A stretch of DNA of 64,000 nucleotides from Winogradskya consettensis (GTDB lineage Bacteria; Actinomycetota; Actinomycetes; Mycobacteriales; Micromonosporaceae): contig NZ_BOQP01000049.1 of NCBI RefSeq assembly GCF_018332715.1, forward strand, positions 1 through 64,000. Reading direction: 5' to 3'. The translations under genes and the position numbers were made by a program. The notes below the pieces were generated by a model. That model was not told where the DNA came from. It saw only the letters and a program-made list of their open reading frames with translations, and ran no database searches. This document shows, piece after piece, positions 56,249 through 64,000 of the stretch. The stretch's first letter is position 1, and each line of letters begins with the position of its first letter.

Positions 56249-57289
56249 GTGTCAGTGACCCCGGCGGGCCGCACGCCCGCCGTGCGGCTGCATCGCGCCG
56301 CGCGCATCGAGGACGCCGTGCACGAGGTCATCGAGCGGAGGCTGCGGCAACGCGGCTGGCAGCCGGTGATCACCGCGTACACCGGGTACGGAGCCCCTGG
56401 CTGGGCCCGTGTGATGGCTCGGGTGGTGCTCACCCGGCGTAATCAGGTGAGCAAACGGCTGGAGAAGGTACGCGGCTGGCGCAGCTTCACCACCTCACCG
56501 GTGAACAACGCGGCCGTGCAGATCCAGATCGGCGACCGGATCCACGAGACCCGCACCGACCGCAGCGGATACGTCGACACCCGCGTGAAGGGCGACCTCG
56601 AACCGGGATGGGGCAGCGTCCGGCTCAGCACCGACGGTGCGGCCCCCGTGGAGGCCCCGATCCGGGTGGTGGACCCCGCCATGAAGTTCGGGGTGATCAG
56701 CGACATCGACGACACGGTCATGGTGACCGCGCTGCCCCGGCCGTTGCTGGCGGCGTGGAACACGTTCGTGCTGGACGAGCACGCGCGCAACGCCGTGCCC
56801 GGCATGGCGGTGCTCTACGAGCGGCTCGTCACGGCCAACCCCGGCTCCCCGGTCTTCTACCTGTCGACCGGCGCGTGGAACGTCGCCCCGACCCTGAGCC
56901 GGTTCCTGTCGCGCCACCTCTACCCGGCCGGCCCACTGCTGCTGACCGACTGGGGTCCGACCCCGGACAGGTGGTTCCGCAGCGGCCGGGAGCATAAACG
57001 CAACACCCTGGCCCGGCTCTCCAACGAGTTCCCGCACATCCGCTGGCTGCTCATCGGCGACGACGGGCAGCACGACCAGGAGATCTACTCGGAGTTCGCC
57101 AACGCGCACCCGGACAACGTCGCCGCCATCGCGATCCGCCGCCTGTCCGCGACGGAGTCGGTGCTGGCCGGTGCCATTCCTGGCCCGGCCGGCACCCCCG
57201 AGACGGTAGGTTCCGGAGGCAAGACCTGGTTCTCCGCGCCGGACGGCGCGGGCCTGTGGTCCCTGATCCGGGATTCCGATGTCGCCTAG
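56249..57289 (+). CDS. App1-type phosphatidate phosphatase (DUF2183)
   Basis: This 346-residue protein has the App1 catalytic motif DIDDTV (DxDxT) near residue 153. It also has YLSTGAWNVAPTLSRFL and a late LLIGDDGQHDQEIY block, matching the HAD-like DUF2183 core. Yeast App1 dephosphorylates phosphatidic acid; a lipid phosphatase role is likely here. The N-terminal 140 residues are beta-rich. GTG 56249 follows AGGAGG. It converges with a small membrane-protein gene. Confidence 0.86.
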   Translation: MSVTPAGRTPAVRLHRAARIEDAVHEVIERRLRQRGWQPVITAYTGYGAPGWARVMARVVLTRRNQVSKRLEKVRGWRSFTTSPVNNAAVQIQIGDRIHETRTDRSGYVDTRVKGDLEPGWGSVRLSTDGAAPVEAPIRVVDPAMKFGVISDIDDTVMVTALPRPLLAAWNTFVLDEHARNAVPGMAVLYERLVTANPGSPVFYLSTGAWNVAPTLSRFLSRHLYPAGPLLLTDWGPTPDRWFRSGREHKRNTLARLSNEFPHIRWLLIGDDGQHDQEIYSEFANAHPDNVAAIAIRRLSATESVLAGAIPGPAGTPETVGSGGKTWFSAPDGAGLWSLIRDSDVA

Positions 57290-57298
57290 TTACGGGCC

Positions 57299-57481
57299 TC
57301 AGTCGTCGTCGACGCTGACCGAGTCCCTCGACGTCTCCGACTCGGCGACCCGGGCATGCAGCCGGTCCCGGATCTCATCGGGCGTGTACGCCCGTCGTTT
57401 GCGCTCCTGTCGTGCCAGCACCGCACCCGTGGCGGCGACTCCCGCCAGCCCTGCCAATCCCGCTACTTTCCACCAACGCAT
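57299..57481 (-). CDS. Small membrane-anchored protein (60 aa)
   Basis: This 60-residue protein has one N-terminal membrane segment (about 4-22, WWKVAGLAGLAGVAATGAV) followed by a basic stretch and an acidic DEIRDRLHARVAES helix. The pattern recurs in Micromonosporaceae next to App1-like genes in my recollection; this could not be checked. The ATG at 57481 is 18 bp from the divergent permuted NlpC/P60-like gene. Confidence 0.6.
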   Translation of the reverse strand: MRWWKVAGLAGLAGVAATGAVLARQERKRRAYTPDEIRDRLHARVAESETSRDSVSVDDD

Positions 57482-57498
57482 CTGCCGAGGATAGACAA

Positions 57499-58143
57499 GT
57501 GGTTGCCGACATCAGCCTCGAAGAGGCCATCGACCTGACCCGCACGGGCGATATCTGGATATTCCGGGGGCGATCCGGGCCGGACCGCGCCATCCAGACC
57601 ATGACGAACAGCCCCGTCAACCACGTAGGCATGTCGATCGTGATCGAGGACATGCCCCCGCTGATGTGGCACGCCGAGCTGGGCCGCTCCCTGCCCGACA
57701 TGTGGTCCGGCACGTTCCAGCGCGGGGTGCAGCTGCACGACCTGCGCGACGCGGTGACGGTCTGGGCGCACCGCTACGGCCAGCGCGGCTGGCTGCGCCA
57801 GCTCGAACAGCCGGTCACCAAGGAGATGGAGGACCGCGCCCTCAAGACGGTCGCCCGCCTCGACGGCACACCGTTCCCGTCGAGCGCCCAGCTCGCATGG
57901 CGCTGGGCCCGCGGCCGGGTGCCGCAGCTGCGCCTGCCGTGGCAGGAGACCGAGGCGCCCGAGGGTGACCTCGAAACGGCCTACTGCGCCGAGGTGGTCG
58001 CGGTCACCTACGAGGACATGGGCCTGCTGCCCCGGGACCGCAAGGCCAGCTGGTACGACCCCGGCCGCTTCTGGAGCGGCGACGACCTCGAACTGCGCGA
58101 CGGCTACCGCCTCGCCACGGAGCTCGCCGTCCGTACCCCCTGA
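57499..58143 (+). CDS. Permuted NlpC/P60-like (YiiX/YebB-type) protein
   Basis: This 214-residue protein has LTRTGDIWIFRG, then NSPVNHVGMSIVI with the His, and AYCAEVVAVTYEDMGLL with the Cys later. His-before-Cys order with a GD start fits the permuted NlpC/P60 group (YiiX/YebB/LRAT-like), which includes amidases and acyltransferases. No signal peptide is seen. GTG 57499 follows CGAGG. The neighbouring App1-type gene suggests a lipid or envelope context. Confidence 0.65.
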   Translation: MVADISLEEAIDLTRTGDIWIFRGRSGPDRAIQTMTNSPVNHVGMSIVIEDMPPLMWHAELGRSLPDMWSGTFQRGVQLHDLRDAVTVWAHRYGQRGWLRQLEQPVTKEMEDRALKTVARLDGTPFPSSAQLAWRWARGRVPQLRLPWQETEAPEGDLETAYCAEVVAVTYEDMGLLPRDRKASWYDPGRFWSGDDLELRDGYRLATELAVRTP

Positions 58144-58198
58144 CCGGGGTCCGCGCTCCTGACCGGGGTCCGCAACCCCGATTGGGGTCCGCGCTCCC
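58141..58198. repeat. Three 19-20-bp tandem repeats
   Basis: Units TGACCGGGGTCCGCGCTCC (58141-58159), a variant (58160-58179) and GATTGGGGTCCGCGCTCCC (58180-58198) follow the permuted NlpC/P60-like gene's last codon directly; the first unit includes its stop. Confidence 0.7.
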
Positions 58199-58210
58199 TG
58201 ATCGTCAGGC

Positions 58211-58245
58211 AAAAAATCGGCGGTGCCCGCCCGGGCACCGCCGAT
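58211..58245 (-). terminator. Intrinsic terminator of the DEAD-box gene
   Basis: A perfect 13-bp stem (58216-58228 with 58233-58245) has a 4-nt loop. Read on the minus strand it is followed by TTTTTT (58216-58211). This is a classical terminator for the leftward DEAD-box transcript. Confidence 0.88.
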
Positions 58246-58329
58246 CTGTCGTTTCAAGGGCCGGCCGTGGGAAAGGCCGGGTCGCTGAGCCCCGGCGGCC
58301 GCCGAAACGGCTGCCGGAGTTCGCTGGGG

Positions 58330-59940
58330 TCAGCGACCCCGGCGACCGCCGACGCGGGAGCCGGAGGAGAACGCCGCTGCGCCGCCGGTGCTGCTGCCGC
58401 CGCCGGTCTGGGTGCTGTGCACCGGCGTGGAGCCCGTGCCGCCACCCGTGCCACGCCGGCCGCGTGCCTGGCCGCCCGTGCCGCCACCGGCGGTCGTGGC
58501 CCGGGCGCCCTGCGCCCCGCCCCGGGAGCCGCCGCCCTGTGCGCCGCGGGTGCCGCCCTGCGAGCGTGCACCGCCCTGGCCGCCGGCAGCGCCACCCTCG
58601 TGGGCAGCACCGGTCGTCGGGCGGCTGGCGCCACGGCGACGTCCGCCGCCGGTGCCACCGCCGCCACCCGAGCCACCACGTCGTGCGCGCGGCGCGGCGT
58701 TCTCGCCGTCGCCGCCGTCGCGGCCCGCGGCGGGCTGTGCAGCGGCCATGGCAGCGTCGAACGCGGCGGGTTCGGTGTAGGTGCGCTCGCCCGGGGCCAG
58801 CTCGGCGAGCAGCGCGTCGCCCGGGCGGGTGCGCGTGGTCGTCGGCTTGATGCCGGCCTTGCGGGTGAGGTCGCGGACGTCGCCCTGCTGGTCGTCGGTC
58901 ATCAGGGTGATGACCGTGCCCTGGGCGCCGGCCCGTGCCGTGCGGCCCGAGCGGTGCAGGTAGGCCTTGTGCTCGACCGGCGGGTCGGCGTGGATGACCA
59001 GTGCGACGTCGTCGACGTGGATGCCACGGGCGGCGATGTCGGTGGCGACCAGGGTCGCCGCGCTGCCGTCCGAGAACGCCGAGAGGTTGCGGTTACGCGC
59101 GTTCTGCGCCAGGTTGCCGTGCAGCTCGACCGCGGGCACGCCGGCCTGGATGAGCTGACGGGTCAGGGTTTTGGCGCGGCGCTTGGTGCGGGTGAACACG
59201 ACCGTACGGCCGGGGGCCGCGACCAGGTCGACCAGCACCGGGAAGCGGTCGTCGTGCCGCACGTGCAGGACGTGGTGCGACATCTGGATCGGCGCCTCGG
59301 AGGCCGAGTCGACGTGGTGCGTGACCGGCTTGTGCATGAACCGCTTGACCAGGATGTCGACGCCGCCGTCGAGCGTGGCGGAGAAGAGCATCCGCTGGCC
59401 CTCGCGCGGGGTGAGGTCCATCAGCCGCCGGACCACCGGCAGGAAGCCGAGGTCGGCCATGTGGTCGGCCTCGTCCAGCACGGTGATCTCGATCGAGTCG
59501 AGGCTCGCGTGGCCGTTGCGCAGGTGGTCGTCGAGCCGGCCGGGGCAGGCGACGAGGATGTCGACGCCGTTCTTGAGCCCGCGGATCTGGGGGTTCGCGC
59601 CGACGCCGCCGAAGACGGTGAGGGTGCGCAGGCCGAGCTTGGTCGCCAGCGGCGAGAGCGCAGCCTCGATCTGGGTGGCGAGCTCGCGGGTGGGCGCCAG
59701 GATCAGCGCGCGGGGACGGCCCGGCTTGCGGGGAGCGCCGGAGGCGGCGAGACGGGCGACGACCGGGAGGACGAACGCATACGTCTTGCCGGAGCCGGTG
59801 CGGCCGCGGCCGAGCACGTCGCGCCCGGCGAGGGAGTCGGGCAGGGTCGCGGTCTGGATCGGGAACGGCTCGTTGATGCCGAAGCCGGACAGGACCGTTG
59901 CGAGCTCAGCGGGCACGCCGAGATCGGTGAACGAGGTCAT
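58330..59940 (-). CDS. DEAD-box RNA helicase with Gly/Arg-rich tail
   Basis: This 536-residue helicase has a Q motif region (FPIQTATLP) and motif I GRTGSGKT. The remaining motifs are PTRELATQI, VLDEADHM (DEAD box), FSATL, VFTRTK, VATDIAARGIHV and HRSGRTARA. The last ~120 residues (from about 415) are Gly/Arg/Ser/Thr-rich with RGG-like repeats, a non-specific RNA-binding tail. It probably remodels structured RNA or ribosome assembly intermediates. ATG 59940 is the start. A strong terminator follows. Confidence 0.92.
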   Translation of the reverse strand: MTSFTDLGVPAELATVLSGFGINEPFPIQTATLPDSLAGRDVLGRGRTGSGKTYAFVLPVVARLAASGAPRKPGRPRALILAPTRELATQIEAALSPLATKLGLRTLTVFGGVGANPQIRGLKNGVDILVACPGRLDDHLRNGHASLDSIEITVLDEADHMADLGFLPVVRRLMDLTPREGQRMLFSATLDGGVDILVKRFMHKPVTHHVDSASEAPIQMSHHVLHVRHDDRFPVLVDLVAAPGRTVVFTRTKRRAKTLTRQLIQAGVPAVELHGNLAQNARNRNLSAFSDGSAATLVATDIAARGIHVDDVALVIHADPPVEHKAYLHRSGRTARAGAQGTVITLMTDDQQGDVRDLTRKAGIKPTTTRTRPGDALLAELAPGERTYTEPAAFDAAMAAAQPAAGRDGGDGENAAPRARRGGSGGGGGTGGGRRRGASRPTTGAAHEGGAAGGQGGARSQGGTRGAQGGGSRGGAQGARATTAGGGTGGQARGRRGTGGGTGSTPVHSTQTGGGSSTGGAAAFSSGSRVGGRRGR

Positions 59941-60183
59941 CAGGTGGAAACTCCGTATGTCTGAGGGGTCGGTTCCTCCCGGCGCGGACCGCGCTTGAGG
60001 ATGTGGCGCGTGAGTCGCTGCTCGTGGTGGCCGACCCTGAAGGCTGAGATCAAGTGTACGCGCCTACTCACCGCAACCCCGCTGCACCCGAACGTGACCC
60101 GTTCTGCACTCGACGGACCTCACCGTTCTCCTCAGCGCCGGAATTCTCCCCCCGATCCGGCTGGTACCCGAGGAGAAGCTTCC

Positions 60184-61065
60184 ATGAGCGGTGTTGTCGA
60201 GACCGATCGCCGTCTAGGTGCGAGGGCTGTCGAGACCGATCGTCGTCGCGAGGACGTCGTCCGGTCGCACATGCCTCTCGTCGGCCACCTGGTGCGCGAG
60301 ATGCTGGCCCGGGTACCCGCCCACGTGAACCGCGACGACCTGCTCTCCGCCGGTTACGCGGCGCTGGTGGCGGCGGCCCGTGGGTTCGACGACACCCGGG
60401 GTGTGCCGTTCGCACGGTTCGCCGCGGCCCGGGTCCGTGGTGCCCTGCTCGACGAGCTGCGCGGCCTGGACTGGGCGAGCCGTTCGGTGCGCCAGCGGGC
60501 CCGCCGCACCGACACCGCCCGCCAGGAGCTGACCGCCGAGCTGGGCCGTACGCCCACCATCGCCGAGGTCGCCGAGCGGCTCGGCTGTTCGCCCGAGGAC
60601 ATCGAGTCGGCCGACGACGACGTGCAGCGTGCCGTGGTCTTCAGCCTGCAGGGCTTCGCGACGGCCGGCGCCGACGACATGGTGACGGAGCCGAGTGCCG
60701 GGCCCGAGGAGATGCTGATCCGCCGCGAGCGCACGGGTTACCTGCGTCACGCGGTCGACGTGCTGCCGGACCGGCTGCGCGCGGTGATCACCGGCTACTT
60801 CTTCGAGGAGCGCCCGATGGCGGCCATCGCCGCCGAGCTCGGGGTCACCGAGTCGCGGGTGTCGCAGCTGCGGGCGGAGGCCTTGTCACTGCTCAAGGAC
60901 GGTCTCAACACCCACCTCGAGCCGTCGCTGGCGGGCAACTCGAAGGACGGCTGTGTGGCTCGCCGCCGGTCGGCGTACTACGAGCAGATCGCGACCCACG
61001 GCACCCTGCGCGACCGGCTCGCGGTGACCGGAGTGGACGGTCTGACGGTCCCCGTCGCCGCCTGA
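60184..61065 (+). CDS. fliA: FliA/WhiG-family sigma-28 factor
   Basis: This 293-residue sigma factor has region 2 (VRSHMPLVGHLVREML, DLLSAGYAALVAAARGFDD, FARFAAARVRGALLDELR) and region 3 (ELTAELGRTPTIAEVAERL). Region 4 shows LPDRLRAVITGYFFEERPMAAIAAELGVTESRVSQL. It matches the FliA/WhiG group that recognises TAAA-N15-GCCGATAA. In zoospore-forming Actinoplanes such factors serve flagellar genes; in Streptomyces WhiG serves sporulation. The tail after region 4 (about 245-293) is longer than usual. ATG 60184 follows GAGGAGAAGCTTCC. Confidence 0.85.
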   Translation: MSGVVETDRRLGARAVETDRRREDVVRSHMPLVGHLVREMLARVPAHVNRDDLLSAGYAALVAAARGFDDTRGVPFARFAAARVRGALLDELRGLDWASRSVRQRARRTDTARQELTAELGRTPTIAEVAERLGCSPEDIESADDDVQRAVVFSLQGFATAGADDMVTEPSAGPEEMLIRRERTGYLRHAVDVLPDRLRAVITGYFFEERPMAAIAAELGVTESRVSQLRAEALSLLKDGLNTHLEPSLAGNSKDGCVARRRSAYYEQIATHGTLRDRLAVTGVDGLTVPVAA

Positions 61066-61069
61066 TCCG

Positions 61070-61567
61070 CTAACAGGTTCCGGCCTTCTTCTGCAGGGCG
61101 ATGGCTTTGTCCGCACCCTTCGCGTACAAGGCCAGACCCTGTTTGGCCGGTGCGAGTTTCCAGGCGTTGTGCTCGTAGCGCATCGTGTACGACTGCGCGG
61201 CGCCCTTTTGCCTGGCGATTACGACGGCCTTGCCGGGGCCGTCCAGCCGGGCGCTGGTCAGCTCGATGGGCAGGCCGTGCCGGGCACAGGTCTCGTTGAG
61301 CTTGATGTAGTCCGCCCTGGTGATCGCGGCCTTGCCGGCGGCGGTGTAGAGCTCCCACGCGCCGCCGAAGTCACCGCCGCTGAACCGGTCGAAGACGGTC
61401 TGTGCCGCGGCCTTGGCGCCGTCGAGTGTTTTCGGCTCGCCGGAGGGTGTGGCCGCGGCGGCCGGTCCGGGCTGGTCATCGCCCGAACAGGCAGAGCTCG
61501 TGACGAGGGCGGCGACCAGAAGGGCCGCGGCGCCGAGCCGACGTCGCAACTGCTGGCTGTGCGTCAT
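61070..61567 (-). CDS. Lipoprotein with NTF2-like/DUF4878-type domain
   Basis: This 165-residue lipoprotein has the lipobox VTSSAC (lipidated Cys27), an Ala/Pro/Ser spacer and a C-terminal alpha/beta domain. The DGAKAAAQTVFDRFSGGDFGGAWELYT stretch is typical of NTF2-like lipoproteins. Two Cys (TCARHG and AGTC) may pair. The function is unknown. ATG 61567 starts the signal peptide. It converges on the sigma-factor gene, leaving only 4 bp between stops. Confidence 0.72.
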   Translation of the reverse strand: MTHSQQLRRRLGAAALLVAALVTSSACSGDDQPGPAAAATPSGEPKTLDGAKAAAQTVFDRFSGGDFGGAWELYTAAGKAAITRADYIKLNETCARHGLPIELTSARLDGPGKAVVIARQKGAAQSYTMRYEHNAWKLAPAKQGLALYAKGADKAIALQKKAGTC

Positions 61568-61696
61568 AACAGTGTTAATCAGCACGGCGGGCGTGGCGTA
61601 ACGGGCACGCCCATGATGACGGATTGCGGACACCGGCCGGGAGAACGTCGTAACTTCGCTCACGGAGTCGCCGCGGGGAACGCGGGTCGGCTACTC

Positions 61697-61720
61697 TTTT
61701 CGTTTCTGCACAAACGAAAA
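61697..61720. promoter_or_regulatory. AT-rich hairpin in the helD upstream region
   Basis: TTTTCGTTT (61697-61705) pairs perfectly with AAACGAAAA (61712-61720) across CTGCAC. It is AT-rich in a GC-rich genome and sits in the 238-bp gap before the HelD-like gene. It could be a regulator site or an attenuator. Confidence 0.4.
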
Positions 61721-61805
61721 AAGCGACCACAAATGGCCGCTGACCTGGCGAATGTTACCACAACAGGGAGCACTTTTGTCAAGCTCCGCCGACGGTAGGA
61801 ACACG

Positions 61806-64000
61806 ATGCGGAACGACGCCGATCTCCTCACCGACGAGCAGGCCTATCTCACGGCTCTCTATGAGCGCCTTGACCTGCTGCGCGACCAGGCCGCCGAGAG
61901 GCTGCGGGCAATTCTGCTCGAGGCCGGCGGCACCCCGCAGGGCCGCTCGCAGCGCGAGGCCACCCGCAGCCACTGGGCCGAGCAGGTCGCGCAGATGAAT
62001 GCGGTCGAGAACGGCCTCTGCTTCGGCCGGCTCGACTTCGCCGCGGACAACCCCCGCTACATCGGCCGCCTCGGGCTCTTCGCCGAGGACCGGGACCAGG
62101 ATCCTCTGCTCGTCGACTGGCGTGCCCCGGCCGCGCGCCCGTTCTACCTGGCGACCGCCGTCTCGCCGGAGGGTGTGACCCGCCGGCGCCACCTGCGCAC
62201 CAGGGGCCGCGAGCTGACCGGCATCGACGACGAGGTCCTCGATCTCGCCGCCGCCGGTGCCGGTGGCCGGGAGGACGTGACCGGCGAGGCCGCCCTGCTC
62301 TCCGCGCTGACCGCGGGGCGCACCGGCCGGATGCGCGACATCGTCGAGACGATCCAGTCCGAGCAGGACGAGGTGATCCGCTCCGGGCTCGCCGGCGTGA
62401 TGGTGGTCCAGGGTGGACCCGGGACCGGCAAGACGGCTGTCGCGCTGCACCGCGCCGCCTACCTTCTCTACACACATCGCGCCCAGTTGACCCGGCAGGG
62501 CGTGCTGATCCTCGGTCCTAACGCGACGTTCCTGCGCTACATCTCGCAGGTTCTCCCGTCCCTGGCCGAGACCGGTGTGCTGCTCGCGACGCTCGGTGAC
62601 ATGTTCCCCGGGGTGACCGCCCGCGCCGACGAGGCCCCCGCGGCCGCCGCGGTCAAGGGCGGTCTCGGCATCCTCGACGTGCTCGCGCAGGCGGTCGCCG
62701 ACCGGCAGACCGTGCCTGACGACTACATCGAGGTCGACCACGACGGCTACCCGCTGCGCATCGAGCGCGGCGTCTGCGAGGACGCCCGCGAGGTCGCCCG
62801 GCGCTCCGGCCGCCCGCACAACGTGGCCCGGCAGCTCTTCGTCACCGAGGCGATCCACGCGCTGTCGCAGCAGATCGCCGATCGCATCGGCGCCGACCCG
62901 CTCGGCGGCGAGAACCTGCTCGAGGAGTCGGACCTCGCCGAGACCCGCCGCGAGCTGCGCGAGGACATCGACGTGCAGCAGGCACTCTTCGACCTGTGGC
63001 CGGTGCTGACGCCGCGCCAGGTCCTGCGGGACCTGCTCAGCGACGCCGACCGGCTGGAGTCGGCCGGGCTCGGCGAGGAGGATCGCGGCCTGCTGCTGCG
63101 CGCCCACGACGCGCGCTGGACCCCGGCCGACGTGCCGCTGCTCGACGAGCTCGCCGAACTGCTCGGTGTCGACGACACGCTGCGGGCCCGGGCGGTCGCG
63201 CAGGAGCGGCGCGAGGCGATCGAGTATGCCGAGGGTGTGCTCGAGATCGTCCAGGGTTCCCGCTCGCTCGACTTCGAGGACGACCGCGAGGAGGAGGTGC
63301 TCTCCGCGATCGATGTCGTCGATGCCAGCGCTTTCGTCGAGCGCCACGAGGTGCTCGACACGCGGACGGCGTCCGAGCGTGCGGCGGCCGACCGCACCTG
63401 GGTCTTCGGCCACGTGATCGTGGACGAGGCGCAGGAGTTGTCGCCGATGGCGTGGCGCCTGCTGATGCGCCGCTGCCCGAGCCGGTCGATGACCGTGGTC
63501 GGCGACGTCGCGCAGACCGGTGACCTGGCCGGCACGACGAGCTGGGACCAGGCGTTCGAGCCCTACGTCGCGCAGCGCTGGCGGCTGGCCGAGCTGACCG
63601 TCAACTACCGCACCCCCGCCGAGATCATGGCGGTCGCGGGGGACGTGCTGGCCGGCGTCGACCCGTCACTCCAGCCGCCCCGCTCGGTCCGGGAGGCCGG
63701 CGTCGAGCCGTGGGCGCGCCGGGTGCCGCCCGCCGAGCTCGCCGATCAACTGATTTCGACGGTACGCACGGAGTCCGCCCAGGTTTCCGACGGCCGGGTC
63801 GGCGTACTCGTACCCGATGCTCTTGAAGAGTCCCTGGGCGCCGAGCTGACCGCCGCTGTCCCCGGCGCGGCCGTGGGGGAGCAGCCCGACCTGCTGAACC
63901 ACATCGTGCTGATGACGGTGAAACAGGCGAAGGGCCTCGAGTTCGACAGCGTCGTGGTCGTGCAGCCCGACGAGATCATCGCCGAGAGCCCGCGCGGGCT
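61806..64000 (+). CDS. helD: HelD-like RNA polymerase-associated UvrD-type ATPase (partial)
   Basis: At least 731 codons are present and the frame runs off the window. It is a UvrD-superfamily-1 helicase-like protein of the HelD group, with N-terminal coiled coil, FGRLDFAADNPRYIGRLGL and Walker A GGPGTGKT at about 203-210. Walker B VDEAQELSPMAW lies near 540, followed by DVAQTGD and VKQAKGLEFDSVVV. HelD proteins remove stalled RNA polymerase from DNA; actinobacterial HelR/HelD also affect rifampicin tolerance. ATG 61806 follows TAGGAACACG. The C-terminus is not in this window. Confidence 0.85.
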   Translation, partial: MRNDADLLTDEQAYLTALYERLDLLRDQAAERLRAILLEAGGTPQGRSQREATRSHWAEQVAQMNAVENGLCFGRLDFAADNPRYIGRLGLFAEDRDQDPLLVDWRAPAARPFYLATAVSPEGVTRRRHLRTRGRELTGIDDEVLDLAAAGAGGREDVTGEAALLSALTAGRTGRMRDIVETIQSEQDEVIRSGLAGVMVVQGGPGTGKTAVALHRAAYLLYTHRAQLTRQGVLILGPNATFLRYISQVLPSLAETGVLLATLGDMFPGVTARADEAPAAAAVKGGLGILDVLAQAVADRQTVPDDYIEVDHDGYPLRIERGVCEDAREVARRSGRPHNVARQLFVTEAIHALSQQIADRIGADPLGGENLLEESDLAETRRELREDIDVQQALFDLWPVLTPRQVLRDLLSDADRLESAGLGEEDRGLLLRAHDARWTPADVPLLDELAELLGVDDTLRARAVAQERREAIEYAEGVLEIVQGSRSLDFEDDREEEVLSAIDVVDASAFVERHEVLDTRTASERAAADRTWVFGHVIVDEAQELSPMAWRLLMRRCPSRSMTVVGDVAQTGDLAGTTSWDQAFEPYVAQRWRLAELTVNYRTPAEIMAVAGDVLAGVDPSLQPPRSVREAGVEPWARRVPPAELADQLISTVRTESAQVSDGRVGVLVPDALEESLGAELTAAVPGAAVGEQPDLLNHIVLMTVKQAKGLEFDSVVVVQPDEIIAESPRG

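Noticed and set aside
61779..63413. 544-codon minus-strand open frame opposite helD
   Set aside because: The plus strand has clear Walker A and B motifs and HelD features; the minus frame has none.

Overview
This 64-kb window is high-GC actinobacterial chromosome with dense coding and many GTG starts. The best fit is the Micromonosporaceae, probably an Actinoplanes-like genus. The reasons are a FliA/WhiG-type flagellar sigma factor, a ParE/ParC topoisomerase pair, secreted discoidin-carrying glycosidases, a HelD-type RNA polymerase motor and large sensor-type multidomain ATPases. No tRNA, rRNA, insertion sequence, prophage or CRISPR array was seen. The genus assignment is inferred; no marker gene settles it.

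Layout. (1) 45-8321: a minisatellite, then a translationally coupled four-gene minus-strand operon: SWIM zinc-finger protein, MoxR AAA+ ATPase, DUF5682 protein and VWA protein. The DUF5682 member carries a huge repeat-expanded linker. (2) 8.4-11.8 kb: Rossmann-fold oxidoreductase, Xi-class glutathione transferase, Ca2+/H+ antiporter and LytR_C envelope protein. (3) 11.9-19.3 kb: a polysaccharide locus. It has a LacI regulator, a discoidin-DUF1996 secreted protein, a DUF305 lipoprotein, a two-catalytic-domain glucanase and a GH43 arabinanase. A shared operator (GGARAGCGCTYTCC) links the LacI gene and two secreted-protein genes. (4) 19.3-23.3 kb: HAD-like protein, two-component system, lipoprotein and DUF5995 protein. 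(5) 23.4-32.4 kb: a signalling block with a LuxR-type ATPase regulator, a class III nucleotidyl cyclase and a 1749-residue kinase-ATPase-GAF-GGDEF protein. A FliA-like promoter sits directly in front of the last gene. (6) 32.5-37.1 kb: parE-parC.

(7) 37.1-44.9 kb: single genes and divergent regulator-target pairs (MarR/cupin, HxlR/NmrA), a Ser/Thr kinase fused to DUF1707, a methyltransferase and a ROK regulator. (8) 44.9-53.3 kb: a sugar-uptake operon of LacI, solute-binding lipoprotein, Opp/Dpp-type ABC transporter and GH1 beta-glucosidase. (9) 53.3-54.0 kb: a gene-poor stretch with a decayed regulator remnant. (10) 54-64 kb: sirtuin, small membrane proteins, App1-type phosphatase, permuted NlpC/P60-like protein, DEAD-box helicase with a glycine-rich tail, FliA sigma factor, lipoprotein and a HelD-like ATPase that runs off the right edge.

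Two regions could work together functionally. The secreted glucanase locus at 12-18 kb and the beta-glucosidase/ABC operon at 45-53 kb would release, import and hydrolyse beta-gluco-oligosaccharides, but under two different LacI repressors. The FliA-type sigma factor at 60 kb could drive the GGDEF protein at 27 kb. The least characterised system is the SWIM-MoxR-DUF5682-VWA operon.
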